Shown: positions 1 through 7,455, numbered from the stretch's first letter. The stretch: 11,114 nt of DNA from Candidatus Omnitrophota bacterium (GCA_028702365.1 JAQVOZ010000031.1:1-11114), one strand, 5' to 3'. The notes: a model not told the origin generated them from the letters alone. Translations and numbers: made by a program.

Positions 1-830
1 CGCGCGCCATCTTTATCAATAAAAAGCGCTTCCTGTGCGGATGAATACTTTGTCCCCAGCTTAAATATGTGCCCGATTTCAATCATCCTGCGCTGCGATA
101 GCAAGCTGCCACAATTGGGGCAATTAGGCATATCCTTAAAATGCTTATCGCACTTTTCGCAGCAGCAAAGTACATCTTCTCCGATTTCTGCCGGAACCAT
201 AAATTCATGCGAGGTGCTTCCTCCCATTGCTCCGGGGTCGGCCTCCGTCATTATGAAATTTAGGCCGCACTCTTTAAATATTGCCTGATAAGCGGAAAGC
301 ATTATATCGTAATTTTTGGCTAACCCCGCTTCATCTGTATCAAAACTATAGGCATCTTTCATTATAAATTCGCAGCTTCTCACGATACCAAACCTCGGAC
401 GCGCTTCGTCCCTGAACTTTGTCTGTATCTGGTATAAAATACGCGGAAGCTGCTTATAGGAAGAAACGCTTTTTTTGACAATTTCCGTAACCTCTTCTTC
501 ATGTGTCGGCCCGAGGCACAAAGTGCGGTTTTTCCTGTCTTTGAACTTAAACATAACCTCGGAAAGCACTTCGTCACGGCCGGTTTTCTGCCAAATTTCA
601 ATAGGCTGAAGCGCGCTCATTAAAATTTCCTGCGCGCCGGAAGCCGTCATGTGTTTTCTTATAATATTGCTTACATTCTCAAGCACCCGCAAACCCAAAG
701 GAAGATAAGAATATATTCCCGATGAAACCATATACAAAAACGAGCCTTTCAAAAGCAGCTTATGGCTTATGCTCTCGGCAACTTTCGGGTCTTCTCTTAA
801 AGTAAAAATGAAACTTTTGGAGTATAACAT
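1..830 (-). CDS. proS: Prolyl-tRNA synthetase, N-terminal part (cut by window edge)
   Basis: Class II aminoacyl-tRNA synthetase that charges tRNA-Pro with proline in the cytoplasm. The first 276 codons are visible; the rest lies beyond base 1. The start is the ATG at 830, because an in-frame stop lies just upstream; it sits 9 bases after the cpaF stop, and its best Shine-Dalgarno (AAGGAG, inside the end of cpaF) is rather distant. The class II core is clear: LPLGLRVLENV (residues 43-53), GPTHEEE (107-113), YQIQTKFRDEARPRFG (133-148) and EFIMKDAYSFD (154-164). After GGSTSHEF (203-210), bacterial-type ProRS normally carries an editing insertion (INS) of about 180 residues. Here only about 35 residues separate it from IEIGHIFKLGTKYS (250-263), and they hold C224-x2-C227 and C237-x2-C240, a likely small zinc ribbon. 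This protein therefore probably lacks cis editing of Ala-tRNA-Pro. The motif usually read as RSRE is RSCE here (C153). Function is very likely prolyl charging; zinc binding is inferred. Confidence 0.95.
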   Translation of the reverse strand, partial: MLYSKSFIFTLREDPKVAESISHKLLLKGSFLYMVSSGIYSYLPLGLRVLENVSNIIRKHMTASGAQEILMSALQPIEIWQKTGRDEVLSEVMFKFKDRKNRTLCLGPTHEEEVTEIVKKSVSSYKQLPRILYQIQTKFRDEARPRFGIVRSCEFIMKDAYSFDTDEAGLAKNYDIMLSAYQAIFKECGLNFIMTEADPGAMGGSTSHEFMVPAEIGEDVLCCCEKCDKHFKDMPNCPNCGSLLSQRRMIEIGHIFKLGTKYSSAQEALFIDKDGA

Positions 831-839
831 GGCTACAAA

Positions 840-2093
840 TTATTTCTCCTTGAATATATTCTCGCTTAATTCAACGCCTTTTTTCTTAAACAACGGGAAA
901 AATACCGGCACACTCTTTGCCTTAAACGACCCTGTTACTTTTCCGTCATCCTCGACTTTCTCTATTTCATAACGAAAAATATCATTAAGAACTATTTCTT
1001 CACCATTGAGGCGGTCCATGACTTCCGTCATATAGGTTATTTTTCTTGAGCCATCGGTAAGCTGGTCATGCTGCACAATCAAGTCTACACCGGATGCTAT
1101 TTGTTTCCTTATCGCCCATACAGGCATATATAAACCGGCATAAAGAGCTGTTGTCTCAAGCCTGGTTAAAGCATCAAAGGGGCTGGATGCGTGTATTACG
1201 GCAAGGCAGCCTCGGTGTCCGCTATTTAAGGCCTGCAGGTAATCCATAGCTTCTGCTCCTCTTATTTCACCCAAAATAATTCTGGTAGGCCTCATTCGCA
1301 AGGTATTAATAAACAAATCTCTTATCGTGATTTCGCCTTTGCCTTCTATATTAATCGGCCGGGTAAGTATACGAACAACGTGTTCCTGCCGCAAAGTAAG
1401 TTCAAGGGTGTCTTCAATAACTATAATTCTTTCCGCCGGATTTATATACGAAGAAAGCACCTCAAGAGTTGTAGTTTTACCGCTTCCGGTAGCTCCCGAA
1501 AAAAGAATATTTACTTTTGCCTTGATGCAGGCAACCAAAAATTCAGCCATTCTTTCATCAATTGTGCCCAAATCAACCAAATCATTTACCAGGCTTATGC
1601 TGCGTAAAAATTTTCTGATAGTTACGGTTGCGCCCCCGACTGAAAGCGGCGGGATGATAACATTAACACGCGAGCCGTCTGTTAGAGAAAAATCCACATA
1701 CGGGTAAGATTCATCGACGCGCCTGCCGGCAGGGATAAGCATCTTTTCGATTGCGTGGCGCAAGTGAATTTCATCGTCAAATTTTACGTCAGTTGCTAAT
1801 TTTTTGCCGCTTTTTTCTATATAAACCTTAAAGGGCCCGTTTATCATTATCTCGGTTACATTGGGGTCATCCATTAATTTTTGAAGCGGGCCCCAGCCCA
1901 AAAATTCATCGCAAAGCTCTTTTATAACCTTTTCTTTTGATGCATCATCAATTGTGCGGCCTTTTTCTTTCTCCCAGAAATCAAATATCTTTGTTATGCG
2001 GTCACGTATGAGCTCTTCGTTAAGCTTAGCATCTGAACCACCAAGAAAACTTAATTCTTTACGCAACTCTTTCTTTATAGTTTTTACATCCAT
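840..2093 (-). CDS. cpaF: CpaF/TadA-type secretion or pilus ATPase
   Basis: Cytoplasmic hexameric ATPase of the type II/IV secretion superfamily (VirB11/CpaF/PilB-like), which normally powers Flp/Tad pilus assembly or related export at the inner membrane. The protein has 417 residues and looks complete. An N-terminal domain (about 1-190) is followed by the RecA-like core: Walker A GATGSGKT (200-207), the acidic segment IEDTLEL (226-232), Walker B RIILGEIRG (271-279) and the His box GHRGCLAVIHA (292-302). The short helical N-terminus and the absence of a C-terminal tetracysteine domain favour CpaF over PilB or GspE. The ATG overlaps the end of ispG by 10 bases, with GAGG five bases upstream, so translation is probably coupled. 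No tadB, tadC, pilin or prepilin peptidase gene is in the window, so the machine it serves is unknown. The symbol is given by family resemblance. Do not confuse it with the tRNA deaminase tadA at the other end of the window. Confidence 0.92.
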   Translation of the reverse strand: MDVKTIKKELRKELSFLGGSDAKLNEELIRDRITKIFDFWEKEKGRTIDDASKEKVIKELCDEFLGWGPLQKLMDDPNVTEIMINGPFKVYIEKSGKKLATDVKFDDEIHLRHAIEKMLIPAGRRVDESYPYVDFSLTDGSRVNVIIPPLSVGGATVTIRKFLRSISLVNDLVDLGTIDERMAEFLVACIKAKVNILFSGATGSGKTTTLEVLSSYINPAERIIVIEDTLELTLRQEHVVRILTRPINIEGKGEITIRDLFINTLRMRPTRIILGEIRGAEAMDYLQALNSGHRGCLAVIHASSPFDALTRLETTALYAGLYMPVWAIRKQIASGVDLIVQHDQLTDGSRKITYMTEVMDRLNGEEIVLNDIFRYEIEKVEDDGKVTGSFKAKSVPVFFPLFKKKGVELSENIFKEK

Positions 2094-3148
2094 GTTTTCC
2101 TCACTTCTTGGAGTAAGTCTTTTATTATATTATTTTCGTCACTATTTCTTAAAATTTTATCCTTTTTGAATATAACCGCTTTCTTCTTACCGAAAGCAGC
2201 GCCTATATCAGCCTGTCGCGCTTCTCCCGGGCCATTTACAACGCAGCCCATAAGCGCGATACGAATTGGCGCAGTAAGCCCGCTATCTATAAGTTCTTTA
2301 TTGAATCTATCGACTATATCTATCAGTTTTACCTCACAACGCGAACAAGTGGGGCACGATACGATTTCAGGGCCGTATTTTCTTAAATTAAGGGCCTGGA
2401 GAATATATTTTGCAACTCTTATTTCCAAAAACGAAGGGGCTGTAAGCGACACCCTTATAATATTTCCAATACCTTTTGAGAGAAGCCCGCCTAAGCCTAT
2501 CGAAGATTTAACCACGCCTGCAAGGTATGACCCTGTAGCTGTTATCCCTAAATGAAGAGGGTAATTGAACTCCTTAGAAAACAGCTCGTTTGCAATTATA
2601 GTAGTAGCGGCATCCGAGCCTTTTAAAGATACCATTATATCAAAGAAACTTTCTTTCTCCAATATCCTAATATAACGGCCGCATGAAGAAACCATCTGCC
2701 TTGCGAGAGCTTCGGGAGAAGAAAAATTCTTCTTAAATCCGCCGGAATTCACCCCTACTCTTATTGGAATTTTACATGCCTTAGCCTGGCGAACCACCTC
2801 TCTTATCTCAGTTGTTTTGGATATGTTTAAAGGATTAAGCCTTATCCCATCAAAACCATTTTCGATGGCAGCCAGGGCAACTTTATAATGAAAATGAATG
2901 TCCGCAACCAGAGGCACGCCTATTTCTTCTTTCAAAGTTTTTGCTATTTTTGCATCCCGTTCTTCACGGACCGCAACACGCAAAGCTTCGGCTCCTTCCT
3001 TCTCTAAATGTTTTGCTTCCGCAATAAGGCCGCGAATATCCGAATATGGCGTCTTAAGCATACCCTTTATCCTTACCGGATATTTTGAGCCTATTTTTAA
3101 ATTACCTAGTTTTACTGTTCGTGTCATATTTTTATAAAAAGCTGGCAT
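2084..3148 (-). CDS. ispG: 4-hydroxy-3-methylbut-2-enyl-diphosphate synthase (IspG/GcpE)
   Basis: Penultimate enzyme of the MEP pathway: a [4Fe-4S] enzyme that converts MEcPP to HMBPP in the cytoplasm. I place the start at the ATG at 3148, which forms a TAATG stop-start overlap with rseP and has GGAAG upstream; this gives 354 residues. The frame stays open to an ATG at 3166, which has no Shine-Dalgarno, and an ATG at 3127 is also possible. The TIM-barrel part carries VPLVADIHFHYKVAL (78-92) and PLHLGIT (197-203). The C-terminal cluster domain has CPTCSRC (C265, C268, extra C271) and GCVVNGPGEA (C302, E309), so all three expected cluster cysteines and the glutamate are present. Two N-terminal or barrel motifs differ from the usual form: the typical QSMTNT is KGMLKT here (28-33), and GITEAG is GITATG. 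There is no large middle insertion, so this is the short bacterial type. Dxr of the same pathway is two genes upstream. Confidence 0.95.
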   Translation of the reverse strand: MPAFYKNMTRTVKLGNLKIGSKYPVRIKGMLKTPYSDIRGLIAEAKHLEKEGAEALRVAVREERDAKIAKTLKEEIGVPLVADIHFHYKVALAAIENGFDGIRLNPLNISKTTEIREVVRQAKACKIPIRVGVNSGGFKKNFSSPEALARQMVSSCGRYIRILEKESFFDIMVSLKGSDAATTIIANELFSKEFNYPLHLGITATGSYLAGVVKSSIGLGGLLSKGIGNIIRVSLTAPSFLEIRVAKYILQALNLRKYGPEIVSCPTCSRCEVKLIDIVDRFNKELIDSGLTAPIRIALMGCVVNGPGEARQADIGAAFGKKKAVIFKKDKILRNSDENNIIKDLLQEVRKTWM

Positions 3149-4491
3149 TAAAACCATTTCTTCCATAAAGTCGGGCCGAACCTTACTATATCGTTATAGA
3201 AAACAAACACAATTATCAGGCCTATTATTGCAAACCCTATGCGCGTAAGCGTGTTATCTGCTTTTTCGCTTAACGGCCTTCTCCTTATTTTTTCGATAAT
3301 AAAAGTTATAATATGGCCTCCGTCAAACAAAGGAAGAGGTATTAAATTTACTATCGCAAGACTGACGCTTAAAATCGCCATAAAGCTGACAAGCGGCAAA
3401 AGCCCAAGCTTTGCCGTATCGGCAGTAATTTTATAAATACCTAACGGACCGGTTACTGCGTCCCTGACGGGAAGAGTGCCTAGAATCATCGCGCCAAAGC
3501 CTCTTATGGTAATAGATGATATCCTGTAAAGCTCTTGCCATCCCTTTAAAAAAGCCTCAAAAAAGTTATACTTAACTACTGTTGTTTTGACAAAAGGATA
3601 GATACCGATAAGAGAAATGTTTTTCTTCTTACCGGTTTCATCTATGGCTTCTTTTCGCTCACACGGCACAGTAGAAGAAAGTTCTTTGCCGTTACGCTCT
3701 ATTTTAAGGGCTACCGGGCTTTGAGAATTATGAATAATATCGGTCATTTCTTCCCATTGCTCTACCTTCCGGCCGTTGACGGAAATTATTTTGTCTCCTT
3801 CCTTTATCCCTGCTTTTTGCGCCGGATAATTTTCGATTAGCTTGCCTACTGTTGTTGGAACATAAGCCGAGACACCTATAGTGTAAATTTTCTTCTTTGT
3901 GCCAAATTCATCAAGTATCTCATCTTTTACGGTTGGAACATCAAATATTACAATTTCGTTGCCTCTTTTTATTTTTAATTCTACTTTGTTTTTGCTATTG
4001 GAAATTAATTTTTCAGCCTCATCCCACGCCTTAACAGGTTTGCTATTGGTTTCGATAATTTCATCGCCTTTAAGTATGCCTGCTTTTTGAGCTGAAGAAC
4101 CTGCCTGGACAATACCAACTACAGGATCAATCTGTTTATAGCTCATACCGAGCATGGCAACGCACCAGAAAAGCATGAAAGCAAAAACATAGTTAAACAG
4201 CGGGCCAGCAAATACAATTTTTATCTTTGCGCCTACCGGCTTTGAAAGAAATTCATAATCTGCGCCTTTAAGCTCATAGCGGCTGTCTCCGGCTAGCTTA
4301 ACATACCCACCCAAAGGAAAAAGGCAGATTACAAAATCGGTTTCTTTGCCCTTTCTGGTAAATAGCACCGGGCCAAAGCCAATAGCGAATTTTTCAACTT
4401 TTACCTTGTTCATTCTGGCTGCAAGGTAATGCCCAAATTCATGCGCGACTACAAGAATGCTTAAAATAATTATAAAAATCAGAAAATTCAT
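3148..4491 (-). CDS. rseP: RseP-like site-2 zinc metalloprotease
   Basis: Inner-membrane site-2 protease that cleaves transmembrane substrates, classically the anti-sigma factor RseA in envelope-stress signalling. The start is the ATG at 4491, which overlaps the dxr stop as ATGA and has GAGG a few bases upstream. A longer open frame to 4539 only adds residues encoded inside dxr. The 447-residue product begins with a hydrophobic helix carrying the zinc motif HEFGH (17-21), then GFGP (38-41) and the AGPLFN membrane segment (about 95-100). Two tandem PDZ domains follow, each with a KAG(I)xxGD(E/K)II core, at roughly 123-190 and 205-275. A C-terminal membrane segment holds LIPLPLFDGGHI (383-394), supplying the third zinc ligand. 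Length and domain order match RseP of about 450 residues. No rseA or sigma-E gene is visible nearby, so the substrate is unknown. Confidence 0.95.
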   Translation of the reverse strand: MNFLIFIIILSILVVAHEFGHYLAARMNKVKVEKFAIGFGPVLFTRKGKETDFVICLFPLGGYVKLAGDSRYELKGADYEFLSKPVGAKIKIVFAGPLFNYVFAFMLFWCVAMLGMSYKQIDPVVGIVQAGSSAQKAGILKGDEIIETNSKPVKAWDEAEKLISNSKNKVELKIKRGNEIVIFDVPTVKDEILDEFGTKKKIYTIGVSAYVPTTVGKLIENYPAQKAGIKEGDKIISVNGRKVEQWEEMTDIIHNSQSPVALKIERNGKELSSTVPCERKEAIDETGKKKNISLIGIYPFVKTTVVKYNFFEAFLKGWQELYRISSITIRGFGAMILGTLPVRDAVTGPLGIYKITADTAKLGLLPLVSFMAILSVSLAIVNLIPLPLFDGGHIITFIIEKIRRRPLSEKADNTLTRIGFAIIGLIIVFVFYNDIVRFGPTLWKKWF

Positions 4492-5624
4492 AATGCCCTC
4501 AAATATTCCTTTGTTTTTTCTTTTGCGTAAGCATCCCAATAAAAAACATCATCCAATGTTTTTAGCTTAGCTGATTTATAATGGGAAAATATATAATTCA
4601 TTGCCTTATAAATATCGGTAAATTTTATTTTTCCGCTTAAAAAATGCTCTACTGCCACCTCATCGCATCCGTTTAGAATAACAAGTGAATTATCTTTCCT
4701 AAGTGCAGCCTTAAGAATTATATCCAGAAGCGGAAACTGGCCACGCTTTAGCGGCTGAAACGAAAGCGATAATCGGCCTTTAAAATTAGATGCTTTTAAT
4801 GCATCTATGCGCTTAGGGTAATTCAAGGCAAAGGAAATTGGCATCCGCATATCCGGCGGATACATACAGGCGAAAAGTGTTTTATCTGCAAACTCTGCAA
4901 ATGCATGCACTGTCGATTCCCTATGAACAACAATACCAATATTTTCGTAAGGTAAATTGAAGAAATAATGAGCTTCTATTACCTCAAAACCCTTATTTAC
5001 CAGGGTTGCGCTATCGATTGTAATACGCCTGCCCATACGCCAGGTGGGGTGCGACAATACAGTCTCTGCGCGAACCTTTTTAAGGTCTTTTGGCTTATAA
5101 TTAAAAAGCGCCCCGCCTGAAGCAGTCAAATATACTTTGCTGAAATTATTTTTCAGGGCAAAAAACTGGTATAACGCATTTATCTCGCTATCAACGGGCA
5201 ATATTTTAGTTTTGAATTTTTTTGCCTTGCTTAAAACAAAATTACCAGCTGTAACTATAGATTCTTTATTGGCGAGCGCAATTTTTTTTGCATGCTCGAT
5301 ATTTATCATAAGCGGGCGAAGCGCCGAGATACCCGAAATGGCCATAAGCGAAGTATCGCAATCTACAGAGGCAAAATCCCGAAGGCCATTTTCTCCTTTA
5401 AACAATTTTATTTTTTTAGTAAGATGCCTGACTTCTTCTGCGCTTTTTTCATCAACAACGCAAACATAGGAAGGAGAAAATTCTTTTATCTGAGCGCAAA
5501 GCGTATCGGTATTGCTGTGCGCGCATAGGCCAAGAACCTCAAAGTTTTTTTTGTTTCTCCTTATGACATCCAGGGCGTTTTTACCTATTGAGCCGGTTGA
5601 GCCAAAAATATTTATCGTTTTCAT
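4488..5624 (-). CDS. dxr: 1-deoxy-D-xylulose-5-phosphate reductoisomerase
   Basis: First committed enzyme of the MEP isoprenoid pathway: it rearranges and reduces DXP to MEP with NADPH and a divalent metal, and is the target of fosmidomycin. The 378-residue protein has the expected length. Visible motifs are the NADPH loop GSTGSIG (8-14), AISGISALRPL (95-105), LANKES (117-122), metal ligands in PVDSEINALY (D145, E147), TASGGALF (167-174), the catalytic loop HPTWRMGRRITID (192-204) and NKGFE (N210, K211, E214). The ATG at 5624 lies 37 bases after the cdsA stop, in AT-rich DNA with no recognisable Shine-Dalgarno. This is the only sizeable gap within the long run, so a weak internal promoter is possible but not evident. 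The stop overlaps the rseP start by four bases (ATGA). Confidence 0.96.
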   Translation of the reverse strand: MKTINIFGSTGSIGKNALDVIRRNKKNFEVLGLCAHSNTDTLCAQIKEFSPSYVCVVDEKSAEEVRHLTKKIKLFKGENGLRDFASVDCDTSLMAISGISALRPLMINIEHAKKIALANKESIVTAGNFVLSKAKKFKTKILPVDSEINALYQFFALKNNFSKVYLTASGGALFNYKPKDLKKVRAETVLSHPTWRMGRRITIDSATLVNKGFEVIEAHYFFNLPYENIGIVVHRESTVHAFAEFADKTLFACMYPPDMRMPISFALNYPKRIDALKASNFKGRLSLSFQPLKRGQFPLLDIILKAALRKDNSLVILNGCDEVAVEHFLSGKIKFTDIYKAMNYIFSHYKSAKLKTLDDVFYWDAYAKEKTKEYLRAL

Positions 5625-5661
5625 GTTAATTTTTAAAATTTATAGTAATTTCTGGGTTAAT

Positions 5662-6477
5662 TTATAAAGACGGAAAAGACAAGCTCTCTTTCATCATAGT
5701 AACGTAAAGATAGAAAGTAGGGGCGGTAAAAATTATACTGTCTATTACGTCAAGAACGCCTCCCATACCGGGGAAAATTTTTCCGGAATCCTTAACCTGG
5801 CAATCCCTCTTAAGCAAAGATTCAAACAGGTCTCCGAGCTGGGAAATAATTGCTATTATAATGACTATAAAAAATTTTTCAAAAAACCCTATACTTTCTA
5901 CAAAAAAAGAGAATATTACACCCACTACAAGGCTCGTAAAAAAACCACCGACAGCGCCTTCAAGCGACTTCTTGGGGCTTATCCTTTCTAGAAGCGGCGT
6001 CCTTCCATATTTTCTACCCCACAAATAGGCTCCTATGTCCGACGACTTGGTGACCACCACCAAAAATGCGACCAATAAGGCTCCTTCAGGAAGCTGCCTT
6101 ATCCTTATCAGAAAACTAAAACACCATGAAATATAGATAATACCGAAGACTGTCGTTGAAAGTGATAATATTGCCTGGTGATTTTCTTTTTTGGTAAGCT
6201 CGAGGACAAAAAGTAGAAAAAGGCCAATGACTACAAATAGAAACTGCCAGCCTTCTTTTATAGAAAAATGGAAATATATCGTTATAGGTATAAAAGCGCC
6301 TACAGCTATCCCAAAAATCTTAAAGAGTTTCACCCCTTTTTTCTCAACCATGTAAAAGAACTCATATAATCCCGCGATTATGAGAAGAGTGGTTATAAAC
6401 CCGCAAACAGGATAATAGCTGGATGCCAAAACTACAACCAGTCCCAAAAATAGCGAACTCAACAATCTTTTACCCAT
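5662..6477 (-). CDS. cdsA: Phosphatidate cytidylyltransferase (CDP-diglyceride synthase)
   Basis: Polytopic inner-membrane enzyme that makes CDP-diacylglycerol from phosphatidate and CTP, the branch point to all bacterial phospholipids. I choose the ATG at 6477 (271 residues, MGKRLLSS), which overlaps uppS by 8 bases. The open frame extends to a TTG at 6519, but those codons are charged, lie inside uppS and would spoil the first membrane helix. The protein is a string of about eight hydrophobic helices. Conserved parts are SSDIGAYLWGRKYG (145-158) with SPKKSLEG, and the family signature from SLLKRD to GGVLDVID (220-246). Two signature positions deviate: the usual HGG is MGG (M238) and the usual DR is DV (V244). 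The Lys-Asp pair and the final Asp are kept, so activity is likely. It sits between uppS and dxr, a common bacterial arrangement for envelope-lipid genes. Confidence 0.94.
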   Translation of the reverse strand: MGKRLLSSLFLGLVVVLASSYYPVCGFITTLLIIAGLYEFFYMVEKKGVKLFKIFGIAVGAFIPITIYFHFSIKEGWQFLFVVIGLFLLFVLELTKKENHQAILSLSTTVFGIIYISWCFSFLIRIRQLPEGALLVAFLVVVTKSSDIGAYLWGRKYGRTPLLERISPKKSLEGAVGGFFTSLVVGVIFSFFVESIGFFEKFFIVIIIAIISQLGDLFESLLKRDCQVKDSGKIFPGMGGVLDVIDSIIFTAPTFYLYVTMMKESLSFPSL

Positions 6478-7174
6478 AAATTTTTCCAAATCTCCTTTCC
6501 CGTTTGGAATAAACTTCAATTGCCTTGTTCAACTCTTCTCTTGTAAAATCCGGCCAATAAATTTGTGGAAAATAAAGCTCCGTATACGCGAGATTCCATA
6601 ACAAAAAATTGCTTATACGCTCTTCCCCGGAAGTCCTTATAAGTAATTCCGGATCAGGAAGGTTCCCAAGCTCCAGATATTTTTTGAAACATTCCTCAGT
6701 TATCTGCTCCTCGGTTACTTTGGAATCTTTAAAATCCGCCAAAATCTTTTTTACTGCTTCTAATATATCCCACCTGCCTCCGTAATCTATCGCAATATTG
6801 AAGATGAACCCGTCATTTCCGGATGTGGCGCTCTCAACTTCTTCTATTTTTTTGATTGTATTTTTGTCCAGCTTATCACGTCTTCCAATTATCTTAAGCT
6901 TTATATTCTGCTTCTCCAATTCTTTTTTGTAATTATTGAGAAAATCGTTCAGATAAGAAAAAAGCATGGATATTTCGTTTTTGGGCCTGTCCCAGTTCTC
7001 AGTAGAAAATGCAAAGACAGTTATAATCTTTACCCCTATTTCCTTTGCCGCTTTTACTATCTCTTTTATCCTCTTTGATCCTTCGCTGTGACCTGCTATA
7101 CGCGATAGCCCCCGCGCTTTTGCCCAGCGGCCGTTACCATCCATTATTATTGCTATATGCTGCGGTATATTCAT
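6470..7174 (-). CDS. uppS: Undecaprenyl diphosphate synthase (cis-prenyltransferase)
   Basis: Makes the long-chain cis-polyprenyl diphosphate that becomes the lipid carrier for peptidoglycan and other envelope polymers. The ATG at 7174 (234 residues, MNIPQHIAIIMDGNG) matches the family start. An in-frame TTG at 7210 would add twelve poorly conserved residues. Neither has a clear Shine-Dalgarno. Motifs are the catalytic MDGNGRWA (D12, N14, R16, W17), the FAFSTENW stretch, RTSGEERISNFLLW and the WPDF motif near the C-terminus. All are intact and the length is typical. This is the first gene of the long co-directional run that continues through cdsA, dxr, rseP, ispG, cpaF and proS. The preceding operon ends at a terminator at 7427-7394, so the promoter for the run should lie in the AT-rich spacer 7393-7175, but I cannot identify one with confidence. 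Confidence 0.95.
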   Translation of the reverse strand: MNIPQHIAIIMDGNGRWAKARGLSRIAGHSEGSKRIKEIVKAAKEIGVKIITVFAFSTENWDRPKNEISMLFSYLNDFLNNYKKELEKQNIKLKIIGRRDKLDKNTIKKIEEVESATSGNDGFIFNIAIDYGGRWDILEAVKKILADFKDSKVTEEQITEECFKKYLELGNLPDPELLIRTSGEERISNFLLWNLAYTELYFPQIYWPDFTREELNKAIEVYSKRERRFGKIYG

Positions 7175-7194
7175 TGTTACACAGATTAACACAA

Positions 7195-7385
7195 ATATTT
7201 GAAATTCCAAACAGCAAGCACATCCGCCACATTAATACATTATTTAGGCGGATACGCCTCGGGCGCAAAATTCCAAATAATCTCCAAATTCTAATTTTAC
7301 AATGACTAAAAATATTTACATTCCGAAAATTGGAATTTTGATCATTGGAATTTGTTCGGGATTTGTGATTTGGAATTTCATAATC
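7195..7385. repeat. AT-rich spacer with TTGGAATTT motifs in both orientations
   Basis: This spacer between the terminator and uppS has an unusual composition. TTGGAAT occurs at about 7330, 7345 and 7371 on the plus strand. Its complement ATTCCAA occurs at about 7204 and 7270, with further degenerate relatives (CTCCAAATTC, GGGATTTG). The forward copies cluster on the right and the inverted ones on the left, so the region resembles a loose inverted repeat centred near 7310. It codes for no credible protein. It could be a decayed small mobile element, a low-complexity repeat family, or simply the promoter region of the uppS run. Confidence 0.5.
7222..7253 (-). repeat. Hairpin upstream of uppS
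   Basis: A perfect seven-base inverted repeat, ATCCGCC at 7222-7228 and GGCGGAT at 7247-7253, encloses an AT-rich 18-base loop that itself contains TAAT/ATTA. It ends about 48 bases before the uppS ATG. It could lie in the 5' leader of the uppS transcript as a regulatory or protective structure. No T-run follows on the minus strand, so it is not an obvious terminator. Confidence 0.45.
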
Positions 7386-7393
7386 GTTTACCT

Positions 7394-7427
7394 TATTAAA
7401 AAGAAAGGGGGCCTTTTCTGCCCCCTT
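7394..7427 (-). terminator. Rho-independent terminator of the ompA-like operon
   Basis: On the minus strand an eight-base-pair stem (7427-7420 with 7412-7405; AAGGGGGC with GCCCCCTT) closes a seven-base loop and is followed by TCTTTTTAAT. It lies about 30 bases after the stop of the coiled-coil gene. The opposite flank is not T-rich on the plus strand, so it acts on minus-strand transcription and separates the lipoprotein operon from the uppS run. Confidence 0.85.
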
Positions 7428-7455
7428 GGAAAATCAAAAACAGTTGATATCGCCC

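Noticed and set aside
380..601. 73-codon minus-strand open frame
   Set aside because: It lies in another frame inside proS, whose frame gives continuous class II synthetase motifs to the window edge.
1327..1707. 126-codon plus-strand open frame
   Set aside because: Antisense shadow of the CpaF core, which has intact Walker motifs on the minus strand.
2166..2555. 129-codon plus-strand open frame
   Set aside because: Antisense shadow of ispG; it mirrors the conserved cysteine motifs of the real gene.
4492..4539. N-terminal extension of rseP to 4539
   Set aside because: The extra residues (MGCLRKRKNK...) are encoded inside dxr and precede the natural membrane helix; the ATGA overlap and GAGG favour 4491.
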